Positions 8,859 through 17,388 of a DNA stretch of 64,000 nucleotides are shown in pieces; the stretch's first letter is position 1, and every line of letters begins with the position of its first letter. A program made the translations under genes and the position numbers. The notes beneath the pieces are model-generated. The model was not told the origin of the DNA. It searched no databases and worked only from the letters and a program-made list of their open reading frames with translations. The stretch is from Dechloromonas sp. TW-R-39-2 (GTDB taxonomy: Bacteria > Pseudomonadota > Gammaproteobacteria > Burkholderiales > Rhodocyclaceae). The DNA is taken from positions 1,016,001 through 1,080,000 of the forward strand of contig NZ_CP045202.1 in NCBI RefSeq assembly GCF_016864195.1, written 5' to 3'.

Positions 8859-10175
8859 GTGATGACCTTTCCTGGTTCTTTCAAGCATTCATCGAAAGTT
8901 TTCCTGTTGCTCGCACTGGGTTTTCCGCTCACCGTGCTTGCGGCTGCCAGCCTCGATTTTGCCGTCGGCGATGTCCAGGCGGTCAGTTCGGCGGGTGTTG
9001 CCCGCCCGCTGGCCAAGGGCGGTCGGATCGATGCGGGCGATACGGTGCGTGTCGGAGACGGTCGGGCGCAACTTCGCTTCGATGACGGTGCGCTTGTTTC
9101 GCTACAGCCCAACACGGATTTCCGGATTGACGAGTTTCAGTTCAGCGGTCAGCAGGATGGCAAGGAGCGCGGCTTCTTCAGCCTGCTCAAGGGAGGGCTG
9201 CGCACGCTGACCGGGCTGGTTGGCAAGGTGAACAAGGGGAATTACAAAGTCACCACTTCGGTTGCGACAATCGGGATTCGCGGCACGGAATACACCCTTT
9301 CCTATCTGGACTCTGAAAGTATTGCCATCGCCACCGCCGAAGGTGCCATCGAAGTCTGCAATGGCGGCGGTTGTGCCGTGCTGGTCAGTGGTGACTCAGC
9401 GGTGGTCGAAGGGTCTAAAACAGCACCGAAGCGGGTTGATTTCCGGCCGCAACTCAGGCCGGCTCAGCCGGGCGAGCAGTTACTGCCGCAGTTTTCGACG
9501 AGCGAGTTTCGTAACCAGGATGGCAATGTCTTGCTCAACGGCAATCAACTGACTTCCGGCCCCGGCTATTCTCTCGCCTGGGCTCGCGGCTCGAGTGGTG
9601 GGACAGCGACCAACGGTTCTGCCGTTTTCGGCAGTTCAAGCCAGTTGCTGTCGGCGACCAATCCGAGCGGCTCGTTTTATGGCCTGACCCTGGGGCAGTC
9701 TGATTCGGCAGATGGCGTGATTGGCTGGGGGCGCTGGGCCACGGCGACAGATCAGCTGAGCACCGCGATGACCAATTTCCATTACGTCATCGGGCGAGAA
9801 ACTGCCGTTGGTCAGCTCGCCGCATTGAACGGAATTACTGCTACCTACCAGATGATCGGCTACACCACGCCGACTGGTGCGCTGGGTTATTCGACCGGAG
9901 CGCCAAGTGGCACGCTGACAGCCAGCTTCGGTGCGGCCACGATGAGTGTTTCGATGGCCTTGCAGGTGCCCTATTTCAACTCGATGACCAACACGACCTA
10001 TGCCGTGAATGCCAGTACTGGCACTGTTCCTTTGTCATCGACGTTTACCTGGGCCAGCGGGGCAACCGGCGGGGGCTTGTTCGCGGGCACTGCGGCCTCG
10101 CATGCTGGAGCCTCGTACAACTTCAGTGCCGGTGGCTATACCAACGTTTCAGGCGCTGTGGCCTTCAAGCGCTGA
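8859..10175 (+). CDS. Exported FecR-domain protein with C-terminal TbpB-like barrel domain
   Basis: 438 residues. Signal peptide (FLLLALGFPLTVLAAA, cleavage near 29), FecR domain (about 33-185; GRAQLRFDDGALVSLQPNT and TSVATIGIRGTEYTLSY), a linker, then a Gly/Ser/Thr-rich beta-strand region from about 235 to the end. The last 35 residues (GGLFAGTAASHAGASYNF, then VSGAVAFKR) follow the G-F-x-G-x-x-A...G...Y...V-x-G-x-F-x-x-K pattern of the C-terminal 8-stranded barrels of TbpB-type Slam substrates. No lipobox cysteine is seen, so it would be a soluble secreted protein. It follows the Slam-like gene by 14 bases. The domain match is by eye and needs structural confirmation. Confidence 0.75.
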   Translation: MMTFPGSFKHSSKVFLLLALGFPLTVLAAASLDFAVGDVQAVSSAGVARPLAKGGRIDAGDTVRVGDGRAQLRFDDGALVSLQPNTDFRIDEFQFSGQQDGKERGFFSLLKGGLRTLTGLVGKVNKGNYKVTTSVATIGIRGTEYTLSYLDSESIAIATAEGAIEVCNGGGCAVLVSGDSAVVEGSKTAPKRVDFRPQLRPAQPGEQLLPQFSTSEFRNQDGNVLLNGNQLTSGPGYSLAWARGSSGGTATNGSAVFGSSSQLLSATNPSGSFYGLTLGQSDSADGVIGWGRWATATDQLSTAMTNFHYVIGRETAVGQLAALNGITATYQMIGYTTPTGALGYSTGAPSGTLTASFGAATMSVSMALQVPYFNSMTNTTYAVNASTGTVPLSSTFTWASGATGGGLFAGTAASHAGASYNFSAGGYTNVSGAVAFKR

Positions 10176-10200
10176 GTTTGGTCAAATTGGCTGACTGATA

Positions 10201-10234
10201 AAAAAATCGCGTAGCGTAAGCGCCGCGGTTTTTT
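10201..10234. terminator. Bidirectional terminator between the FecR-barrel gene and folA
   Basis: AAAAAATCGCG (10201-10211) pairs with CGCGGTTTTTT (10224-10234), with one G-T pair and a loop that itself holds a short GCG/CGC stem. The flanking A and T tracts let it act on both strands. It separates the convergent genes and overlaps the folA stop codon by two bases. Confidence 0.8.
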
Positions 10235-10727
10235 ATCGTGCTTGTCGGCGATAGGTCACAAATCGTCCGGCTTCGTCCGCCAGGGGGCGTTGGGCCGATT
10301 CCTGCCAATCGTGCAGGGGAAATTCCGGAAACCACGCGTCGCCAGCCGGTGTTTGGTCGACTTCGGTCAGTTCGAGTCGGTCGGCAACGTGCATGGCCTG
10401 GCGGTAAATTTCTCCGCCGCCGATGATGAATGCGGTGTTGCCGGCCGCCAGGGCCAGGGCTGCCTCCAGCGACTCGGCCAGTTCTGCGCCGGTGGCCGGG
10501 TAATCAACCTGGCGGCTGATGACGATGTTGCGACGTCCGGGCAGGGGGCGAAAGCGAGGCGGCAGGGACTCCCAAGTCTTGCGTCCCATGATGACGGTGT
10601 GGCCTGCCGTCAGTGTCTTGAAATGGGCCATGTCTTCAGGAATGTGCCAGAGCAACTGGTTGTCACGGCCGATGACCCGGTTTTTTGCTACAGCAGCAAT
10701 GATGACGATTTCTGGCATGGTGTTCAC
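10233..10727 (-). CDS. folA: Dihydrofolate reductase
   Basis: Reduces dihydrofolate to tetrahydrofolate and so regenerates the cofactor spent by ThyA, encoded at the head of the same three-gene group. 164 residues. Family motifs: IIAAVAKNRVIGRDNQLLW, MGRKTWESLP, GRRNIVISR and IIGGGEIYRQ. The given start is a GTG at 10725-10727 that overlaps the pgi stop (GTGA), which suggests translational coupling. An ATG three codons in (10716-10718) is an equally good start, and neither has a strong ribosome binding site. Confidence 0.95.
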   Translation of the reverse strand: MNTMPEIVIIAAVAKNRVIGRDNQLLWHIPEDMAHFKTLTAGHTVIMGRKTWESLPPRFRPLPGRRNIVISRQVDYPATGAELAESLEAALALAAGNTAFIIGGGEIYRQAMHVADRLELTEVDQTPAGDAWFPEFPLHDWQESAQRPLADEAGRFVTYRRQAR

Positions 10728-12319
10728 GCTTGGAAGTGGCGAAGATGTTGAATCAGGCCACGTGTTGAGCTATCGAGCGTTTCACTGCTGCTTTCGCCCT
10801 TGATGCACGGAGCAAGCCGGCCGGCCAGTTGTTTGCCGAGTTCGACGCCCCACTGGTCGAATGAATTCAGGTTCCAGAGTACCCCGAGACAGAAAACCTT
10901 GTGTTCATACAGAGCAATCAATTGGCCGAGGGTGAAGGGGGTCAATTCGGGCAGGATGATCGTCGTCGATGGTTGGTTGCCAGGGAAACTGCGATAAGGC
11001 AGCAGTGCTTCTGGAATGCCGGCGGCTCGCGCTTCGGCTTCAGTCTGGCCGAAAGCTAGTGCCGAGGATTGTGCCAGGCAATTGGCCAGCAGGCCGCTGT
11101 GGTGGCCGGGCAGGGGGAAGTCCGACTTGCCGAGAGCGATGAAATCGCTGGCAACCAGGGCGCCGCCTTGGTGCAGTAGCTGGAAGAACGAATGCTGGCC
11201 GTTGGTGCCTGCTGCACCCCACAAAATCGGGTTGGTAGCGATGTCGACCGTGCGACCCTGGCGGTCTGCTCGTTTCCCGTTGCTCTCCATTTCCAGTTGT
11301 TGCAAATGGGCCGGCAGCAGTGCGAGGGAGTGACTGTAGGGGAAAACGCCGTGGCTGTGCGCACTCAGGAAATTGGTGTTCCAGATGGCGAGCAGGGCGA
11401 GCGTCAGTGGCAGGTTGCTCTCGGCCGGAGCGGTAAAGAAATGCGTGTCGATGTCGTGGGCGCCAGCCAGCAGACGTTCGAAATTGCGATAACCGATCGC
11501 CAGTGCAATCGGGAGGCCGATTGCCGACCAGAGCGAGAACCGGCCGCCGACCCAGTCGCGAAATTCGAAGACATTGGCCGGTGCAATGCCGAATTCGCAG
11601 GTTGCGGTCAGGTTGCTCGATGCCGCTGCAAAATGCTGCGCAACGGCTCGTTCATCATTGGCGGCAGCCAATAGCCAGTGGCGGGCCGTGCGTGCGTTGG
11701 TGATGGTTTCCAGCGTGGTGAATGTCTTGCTGGCAACAATGAACAAGGTGCTGCGCGGGTTAAGACGTGAGAGTGTCGTGGCCAGGTCTGCGCCATCCAG
11801 ATTGGAGACGAAGTGCACATCCAGGTCGGGATGCTGGCTGCCAGCCAGAGCCTGGACCGCCATGCGCGGCCCGAGGTCTGACCCGCCGATGCCGATGTTG
11901 ACGATATCGGTGATCCGCTCGCCGGAGTAGCCACGCCATTGGCCGGTATGAATCTGTTCGCAGAATGCAGCCATGCGGGCGAGGACGTCTTTGACTTCGT
12001 CCGGCGCACCCTTGCCCGCACGCAAGGCGGTGTGCAGGACAGCCCGGTTTTCCGTATGGTTGATTGCTTCGCCGGCCTGCATTCGCTTCATCCAGCCTTC
12101 GATATCAGACTGCTCTGCCAGGTTGCGCAGCAACTGAAGGGTGGTGCCGGTGACGCGTTGCTTGGAAAAGTCGACCAGCAGCGAACCGTGGCTTAGCGAC
12201 AGGTCGTCAAAACGTTGTGGGTTGGAGGCAAACAAATCCCGCAAGTGGCGATCCTTGATCGCCTCGGCATGGCGGGTCAGCGCTCGCCATGCGGTACTGT
12301 CGATCAGGCGCGTATTCAT
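10724..12319 (-). CDS. pgi: Glucose-6-phosphate isomerase
   Basis: Interconverts glucose-6-phosphate and fructose-6-phosphate. 531 residues from the ATG at 12317-12319 (MNTRLIDSTAWRAL). The frame stays open upstream, but that part lies over thyA and has no homologous look. Signatures: NIGIGGSDLGPRMAVQAL, FIVASKTFTTLETITNA, FSLWSAIGLPIAL and the C-terminal NSFDQWGVELGK. It starts one base after the thyA stop and overlaps folA by four bases, so thyA-pgi-folA reads as a tight operon with a sugar-phosphate gene inside a folate/dTMP pair. Confidence 0.96.
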   Translation of the reverse strand: MNTRLIDSTAWRALTRHAEAIKDRHLRDLFASNPQRFDDLSLSHGSLLVDFSKQRVTGTTLQLLRNLAEQSDIEGWMKRMQAGEAINHTENRAVLHTALRAGKGAPDEVKDVLARMAAFCEQIHTGQWRGYSGERITDIVNIGIGGSDLGPRMAVQALAGSQHPDLDVHFVSNLDGADLATTLSRLNPRSTLFIVASKTFTTLETITNARTARHWLLAAANDERAVAQHFAAASSNLTATCEFGIAPANVFEFRDWVGGRFSLWSAIGLPIALAIGYRNFERLLAGAHDIDTHFFTAPAESNLPLTLALLAIWNTNFLSAHSHGVFPYSHSLALLPAHLQQLEMESNGKRADRQGRTVDIATNPILWGAAGTNGQHSFFQLLHQGGALVASDFIALGKSDFPLPGHHSGLLANCLAQSSALAFGQTEAEARAAGIPEALLPYRSFPGNQPSTTIILPELTPFTLGQLIALYEHKVFCLGVLWNLNSFDQWGVELGKQLAGRLAPCIKGESSSETLDSSTRGLIQHLRHFQA

Positions 12320-12320
12320 G

Positions 12321-13115
12321 TCAGACGGCAACCGGCGCTGGAATGTGCGGGTGCGGATCGTAGCCGTCGAGGCGGAAATCCTCGAAACGGAAGGCGAACA
12401 GATCCTTGATCTCCGGATTGATCCACAGTTTAGGCAAGGGGCGGAGAGGACGGGAAAGCTGCAGTTTGGCTTGCTCGAAGTGGTTCGAATAAATGTGGGC
12501 ATCACCAAAGGTGTGAATGAACTCACCCGGTTGATAACCGCAAACCTGGGCCAGCATCACGGTCAACAGTGCGTAGGAGGCAATATTGAACGGGACGCCA
12601 AGGAAGATGTCGGCGCTGCGCTGATAAAGCTGGCACGACAATTTTCCATCAGCGACGTAAAACTGGAACAGGCAATGGCAAGGCGGTAGCGCCATGTTGT
12701 CGACGTCGCCCGGATTCCAGGCAGAAACGATGTGGCGGCGTGAGTCGGGATTGTTTTTCAAGCTGTCGACCAGTTGGCCGAGTTGGTCGATCAGCCGTCC
12801 GTCCGGACATTCCCAGCGGCGCCACTGTTTGCCGTATACCGGCCCCAGATCACCGTTTTCGTCGGCCCATTCGTCCCAGATGCGGACGCCATTTTCCTGC
12901 AGGTAGCGGATGTTGGTGTCGCCCTGAATGAACCACAGCAGCTCGTGGATGATCGATTTCAGGTGTAGTTTTTTGGTGGTCACCACCGGAAAACCATCGG
13001 CAAGGTTGAAGCGCATTTGCCAGCCAAAAACCGAGCGTGTGCCGGTGCCGGTCCGGTCGGATTTGTCATTGCCGTTTTCCAGCACGTGGCGCATCAGGTC
13101 AAGGTAAGGCTGCAT
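12321..13115 (-). CDS. thyA: Thymidylate synthase
   Basis: Methylates dUMP to dTMP using methylenetetrahydrofolate. 264 residues, the same length as the E. coli enzyme, from the ATG at 13113-13115 ([15 protein letters not shown]). An in-frame extension upstream is not supported by the family. Motifs: [13 protein letters not shown], the catalytic Cys in [30 protein letters not shown] and HIYSNH. First gene of thyA-pgi-folA. Confidence 0.97.
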   Translation of the reverse strand: MQPYLDLMRHVLENGNDKSDRTGTGTRSVFGWQMRFNLADGFPVVTTKKLHLKSIIHELLWFIQGDTNIRYLQENGVRIWDEWADENGDLGPVYGKQWRRWECPDGRLIDQLGQLVDSLKNNPDSRRHIVSAWNPGDVDNMALPPCHCLFQFYVADGKLSCQLYQRSADIFLGVPFNIASYALLTVMLAQVCGYQPGEFIHTFGDAHIYSNHFEQAKLQLSRPLRPLPKLWINPEIKDLFAFRFEDFRLDGYDPHPHIPAPVAV

Positions 13116-13241
13116 GGTCTTTTGATCAGCTAAAAAATGAAATTGGTATTTTTTGATGTAGGATTTTACATCCCGCATCAATTATCGAACAGTTCGTTAT
13201 TGCACTGTCGCTGCGATCGGCGGGTTATAGAGGAGAGGGGA

Positions 13242-14771
13242 ATGCTGGAGAAACTAGGGGTGCTGCGCGGAGTTTTTTCACCGAAGGACATCCACCCCCT
13301 GCTTGATGCACGCGAGTTGCGCAAGACAATCAACGAGTTGCCAAAGGATAACGCGTTTCGTGCGCTTGACGAGATTGTCGGTTGGCTTGAATCCCTGCAG
13401 TCGGTGCATGAGTTTTCTGCCGAGCGTCTGTTCGAGGCTGCACGACAGCTTGATGAGGCGGCGCAACCCCATCTCAAACGACTGACCCGAGAGTATTTGC
13501 ACAATATTCGCCTGGCGCGGGCGGACGAGCGTCGTCTTTGGTCGATCAATCGCGCTTTCTGGGCCTTGTTGGCCGAAGCTTATGAGCGCTGTCTGGCGAC
13601 TGTGCAGGAAAAAGGGCGCGGTGCAGATGCACTGAAAGGCGAGCTTGCCGAACTGTGTGTTCGCAACATCGTTGCCTTGGGCGGCTTGTTGAAATGGGAT
13701 GCCTTTCATTATGGGCCTCCATGCCCCGGACTCTGGCGACGCATCGGGCAGCCCTTGCTGCTCGCCGAGCAACAGGGCGTGGCTGATCAGGCTGTTTCCG
13801 GCTTGGGTACGTCGCGGGCGGAGTATCTCCGGGTCATGGTTTTTCAGATCGCTTCGATGGATAGCCTTTTGCCGCAGGAGATCGATCTGGCCGAGCATCT
13901 GATTGCCTATTTCCTCTCCGGCTTCAGTTTTGCCGCCGAGGTCATGGAAGACAGTGTCTATTGGGTTGACCTGGCTCTGGATCATGCGCCGCAGCGCCTG
14001 TTCTGGATGCCCGAGGTGGCTGTGCACTCCCAGCGTTTCTACAAGCCGGGAACAAGTCATGTGGCGCTTATCGATTTGCTGGAGGAACTGGAGCGCGGTG
14101 GGGATATTCCGGCGGCGCTCAATCTGGGCGGCCAGTACTACGCCCGTACCTTGCTCCCCGTCTTGCGTCACCTTTCCCTGCATCTGGCCCCTGTGCCGCC
14201 TCAGCGTCAACACGACCGGCATCAGGTCAAGCACCGGATGGCGGTATTGAACGGACTGGCGAATGCTTTTGTGGTTTTTCCCGGCGAATCTGCCGGGCGG
14301 ACGACTGGGCTGCCGGTCGAAAGCTGGGTCGTCGAGAACGTGAGTCGGGGTGGCTTTGGTGCCGTGTTGAACAACATTCCCGGTGAATGGATCAAGGTCG
14401 GGGCGTTACTCGCCATGCAGCCGCAGGGGGGTGACAATTGGGTGCTGGGCGTGATTCGGCGTTACTTCCGGGAAACCGAGCACGAAGCGCGCATCGGCAT
14501 TCAGGTCTTGGCGCATCAGGCCGCAGCTGTCGAACTGAAGCCGCGAATGGCGTCGAGTTACGCTGCACTGTCGGGCGAGCCCGGTTTGCTGATCGAGGGA
14601 GTCAACCTGGCGGGGGAGGTACGGCTGGTGCGTGCCCCGGCATCGTTCGACATGAATGAGTCTCTCGAATACAGCTGGGGTGGCAAACGTATCAGGTTGA
14701 TGCCGATCGCCCTGATCGAGCAAACGGCAGACTATGAACTGGCCCGCTATCGCATCAGCGAGACCGGCTAA
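13242..14771 (+). CDS. Uncharacterised protein with C-terminal PilZ-like domain
   Basis: 509 residues from the ATG at 13242, preceded by the ribosome binding site AGGAGAGGGG. The frame is open 35 codons further up, but without such a site. The first 350 residues are helical, with no transmembrane segment or signal peptide and no family I recognise. The C-terminal part (about 380-460) has VENVSRGGFGAVL, IKVGALLAMQ and GVIRRYFRETEHEARIGIQVL, the strand pattern of a PilZ domain. The canonical upstream RxxxR is represented at best by an Arg/His-rich stretch (QRQHDRHQVKHR) near 360-370. It may bind cyclic di-GMP. It is monocistronic, divergent from thyA. Confidence 0.6.
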   Translation: MLEKLGVLRGVFSPKDIHPLLDARELRKTINELPKDNAFRALDEIVGWLESLQSVHEFSAERLFEAARQLDEAAQPHLKRLTREYLHNIRLARADERRLWSINRAFWALLAEAYERCLATVQEKGRGADALKGELAELCVRNIVALGGLLKWDAFHYGPPCPGLWRRIGQPLLLAEQQGVADQAVSGLGTSRAEYLRVMVFQIASMDSLLPQEIDLAEHLIAYFLSGFSFAAEVMEDSVYWVDLALDHAPQRLFWMPEVAVHSQRFYKPGTSHVALIDLLEELERGGDIPAALNLGGQYYARTLLPVLRHLSLHLAPVPPQRQHDRHQVKHRMAVLNGLANAFVVFPGESAGRTTGLPVESWVVENVSRGGFGAVLNNIPGEWIKVGALLAMQPQGGDNWVLGVIRRYFRETEHEARIGIQVLAHQAAAVELKPRMASSYAALSGEPGLLIEGVNLAGEVRLVRAPASFDMNESLEYSWGGKRIRLMPIALIEQTADYELARYRISETG

Positions 14772-14785
14772 GCCTACCGTGTGCG

Positions 14786-15388
14786 TTAGCGGGGGCGGAT
14801 GGCGGATTTGGGCCGAAAGGCCTTGATCACAGCTTCGTTGGTTTCGGCGTAGGGGCCGCCAATCAGGTCGATACAGTAGGGGACTGCCGCAAAAATGCCG
14901 ACATGCGTGCATTCACCGGCACTATTGCGGACGCCTTCGAGCGTTTCCTTGATCGATTTCGGTTGGCCCGGCAAATTGATGATCAAGGCTTGCTTGCGAA
15001 TGACGGCGACCTGCCGTGACAGAATGGCCGTCGGGACGAAATTCAGGCTGATCCGGCGCATTTCCTCGCCAAAGCCGGGCATTTCCTTGTCGGCGACGGC
15101 TAGGGTGGCTTCCGGGGTGACGTCGCGCAGAGCCGGGCCGGTCCCGCCGGTGGTCAGGATCAGGTGGCAATTGCTGCGGTCGACCAGCTCGATCAGGGTG
15201 TTTTCGATGCTTGGCTGATCGTCGGCAATCAGGCGGGTTTCCGCCCGCCATGAGGTCGTCAGGGCGCTGGTCAGCCACTCCTGCAAGGCCGGAATGCCCT
15301 TGTCTTCATAAACGCCGGTTGAGGCACGGTCGCTGATCGAAACCAGGCCGATGACGAGTTCCTCACTCTTCAATCTTCGGTGCTCCAT
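14786..15388 (-). CDS. mog: Molybdopterin adenylyltransferase (MogA)
   Basis: Adenylylates molybdopterin before molybdenum insertion. 200 residues from the ATG at 15386-15388. Signatures: IGLVSISDRAS near the N-terminus, LILTTGGTGPALRDVTPEAT (the MoCF-biosynthesis motif) and ALIINLPGQPKSIKE. It overlaps the 3' end of the upstream darP gene by 26 bases on the same strand, suggesting coupling. A later start inside the first 8 codons would remove the overlap. Confidence 0.9.
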   Translation of the reverse strand: MEHRRLKSEELVIGLVSISDRASTGVYEDKGIPALQEWLTSALTTSWRAETRLIADDQPSIENTLIELVDRSNCHLILTTGGTGPALRDVTPEATLAVADKEMPGFGEEMRRISLNFVPTAILSRQVAVIRKQALIINLPGQPKSIKETLEGVRNSAGECTHVGIFAAVPYCIDLIGGPYAETNEAVIKAFRPKSAIRPR

Positions 15389-15887
15389 TTTTGTCGAGAT
15401 CCTGCAGGATCTGGAAAATAGCCCGGAAATTTTTCGGCGGCTTGTTTTGCTCCTGCTCCTTGAGCGCATTGCGACGCAGCTGGCGGAGTTGCTGAAGGTC
15501 GACGCCGGGCCAGGTTGTGGCGATCTCGTTAAGCACGGTTTCGTCTTCGAGCAGGCGGACACGCATGCGTTCGAGGCGGTGCAGGCGGGCATTTTCAGCC
15601 ATCGATTCGCCACGCAGCAGAGCCAGTCCGGCACGAATGGGTTCTTCGTCGGCGTTGCGCATCAGCTTGCCGAGGTATTGCATTTGTCGGCGACGCGCGC
15701 CGTGGGCCGTGATTTTCTGGCATTCACGGACGGCATCGTAGATATTTTCTTCCAGCTTGATGCGCTTGAGCTGACCGACTGTCAGCTCGACCAATTCAGC
15801 GCCGAGGTCCTGCAGCGCGTGCATGGCCTCCTTCTGCTTGGTTTTGGAAGGGCGGCCGGTACTCTCTGTAAAATCTTCGTCGTGCAT
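15363..15887 (-). CDS. darP: Ribosome biogenesis factor DarP (YjgA)
   Basis: DUF615 protein that associates with the pre-50S ribosomal particle in E. coli. The ATG at 15885-15887 (MHDEDFTESTGRPSKTKQKEA) gives 174 residues. The frame is open to 15950, but a start there would overlap the divergent pmbA start codon, so the shorter form is preferred. Family features: Lys/Glu-rich N-terminus, HALQDLGAELVEL, RRRQMQYLGKLMR near the middle and NKPPKNFRAIFQILQ near the end. The neighbourhood mog-darP / pmbA is common in betaproteobacteria. Confidence 0.88.
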   Translation of the reverse strand: MHDEDFTESTGRPSKTKQKEAMHALQDLGAELVELTVGQLKRIKLEENIYDAVRECQKITAHGARRRQMQYLGKLMRNADEEPIRAGLALLRGESMAENARLHRLERMRVRLLEDETVLNEIATTWPGVDLQQLRQLRRNALKEQEQNKPPKNFRAIFQILQDLDKNGAPKIEE

Positions 15888-15948
15888 GTCAAAAGCCGTT
15901 TGCTTGGGGCTGCTATGATAGCGGCTTTCCTCCCCGGACGCCGTTTTC

Positions 15949-17292
15949 ATGCCTGAAGTCGCACGCTTTTCTTATCCCTTTGCCACCTTGCAGCAACTGG
16001 CCGAGGATGTGCTCAAACATGCAGGTACAAAAGGGGCCACGGCCTGCGAGGTCGATGTTTCCGAGGGCTTCGGGCAGTCGGTCGGCGTGCGTTGCGACGA
16101 GGTTGAAACCATTGAGTTCAACCGCGATAAGGGCATCGGCATCACGGTTTATTCCGGCCAGCGCAAGGGATACGCGAGTACCTCGGATTTTTCGGCTCAG
16201 GCATTGCGCGAAACGGTCGAGGCGGCCTTGAATATCGCCCGCTTCACGGCCGAAGACGATTGCGCCGGTCTGGCGGATGTGGCCCTGATGGCCAAGGATT
16301 CGCCGGATCTGGATTTGTATCATCCCTGGGCGTTGACCGTGGAAAACGCCATCGAGATGGCCCGCCGTTGCGAACAGGCTGCCTTTGACAGCAGCCCGCT
16401 GGTCAGTAACTCCGAGGGTGCGTCGGTGTCTACGCAGCAAGCCCATTTTGTGTCCGCCAACAGCCTTGGCTTCATGGGCGGTTATCCCACCTCGCGGCAC
16501 TATATTTCCTGCTCGGTGATCGCCGGAGAGCAGGATGCGATGCAGCGGGACGACTGGTATACCACTCGCCGCTGTGCCGATGAGCTGGAAGACCCCGCGC
16601 TGGTTGGTCGCATGGCTGCCGAGCGTGCAGTGGCCCGATTGGGTGGGCGCAAGGTTAAAACCGGTGAATTCCCCGTGCTGTTCGAGGCGCCTCTGGCGGC
16701 CGGCCTGCTGGGCAGCCTGGTGCATGCCGTGAGTGGCGGTGCCTTGTATCGCAAGGCTTCTTTCCTGCTGGATCATCTCGGCAAGCGTGTCATGCCGGAG
16801 TTTGTCCAGATCAGCGAACGTCCGCACATCAAGCGTGGCCTGGGTTCTTCGGCCTTCGACAGCGACGGCGTGGCAACGCGTGATCGAGAGGTGGTGACGG
16901 ACGGTATTCTGCAGGCCTACTTCCTGAGTACCTACACGGCGCGCAAGCTGGGGATGCAGACGACCGCCAATGCCGGCGGCAGCCACAACCTGGTGATCAA
17001 GCCAGGCGATCTCGATTTTGCAGCCCTGCTGGCCAAAATGGATCGGGGCCTGCTGGTGACGGAGTTGCTCGGTCAGGGCGTGAACTATGTCACCGGGGAT
17101 TATTCTCGCGGTGCGGCGGGCTATTGGGTGGAAAACGGAAAAATCGCCTACCCGGTCGAGGAGATCACGATTGCCGGGAATCTGAAGGCCATGCTGGCCG
17201 GTATCGTTGCGGTAGGGAACGATGTGCAGGTTCGTGGCTCAAAGCAGACGGGTTCGATTCTTCTGGACCGAATGATCGTGGCTGGCGAGTGA
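15949..17292 (+). CDS. pmbA: Metalloprotease PmbA (TldE)
   Basis: Partner of TldD in the heterodimeric TldD/TldE protease that trims modified peptides and CcdA. 447 residues, family length. Typical blocks: SVGVRCDEVETIEFNRDKGIGITVY in the N-terminal half, LVSNSEGASVST, RGLGSSAFDSDGVATRDREVV and the C-terminal YSRGAAGYWVENGKIAYPVEEITIAGNL. PmbA lacks the HExxxH zinc site, which is on TldD. No tldD is seen in this window. It is divergent from darP. Confidence 0.95.
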   Translation: MPEVARFSYPFATLQQLAEDVLKHAGTKGATACEVDVSEGFGQSVGVRCDEVETIEFNRDKGIGITVYSGQRKGYASTSDFSAQALRETVEAALNIARFTAEDDCAGLADVALMAKDSPDLDLYHPWALTVENAIEMARRCEQAAFDSSPLVSNSEGASVSTQQAHFVSANSLGFMGGYPTSRHYISCSVIAGEQDAMQRDDWYTTRRCADELEDPALVGRMAAERAVARLGGRKVKTGEFPVLFEAPLAAGLLGSLVHAVSGGALYRKASFLLDHLGKRVMPEFVQISERPHIKRGLGSSAFDSDGVATRDREVVTDGILQAYFLSTYTARKLGMQTTANAGGSHNLVIKPGDLDFAALLAKMDRGLLVTELLGQGVNYVTGDYSRGAAGYWVENGKIAYPVEEITIAGNLKAMLAGIVAVGNDVQVRGSKQTGSILLDRMIVAGE

Positions 17293-17388
17293 TTTTCTAA
17301 GGGTTTTCCACCACTCGTCAAACCTATTCCTTTAGTTAGAATAAAGCTGTAACCCGCCTGACGTGCCCAACTACTTGGAGGAGACAAT

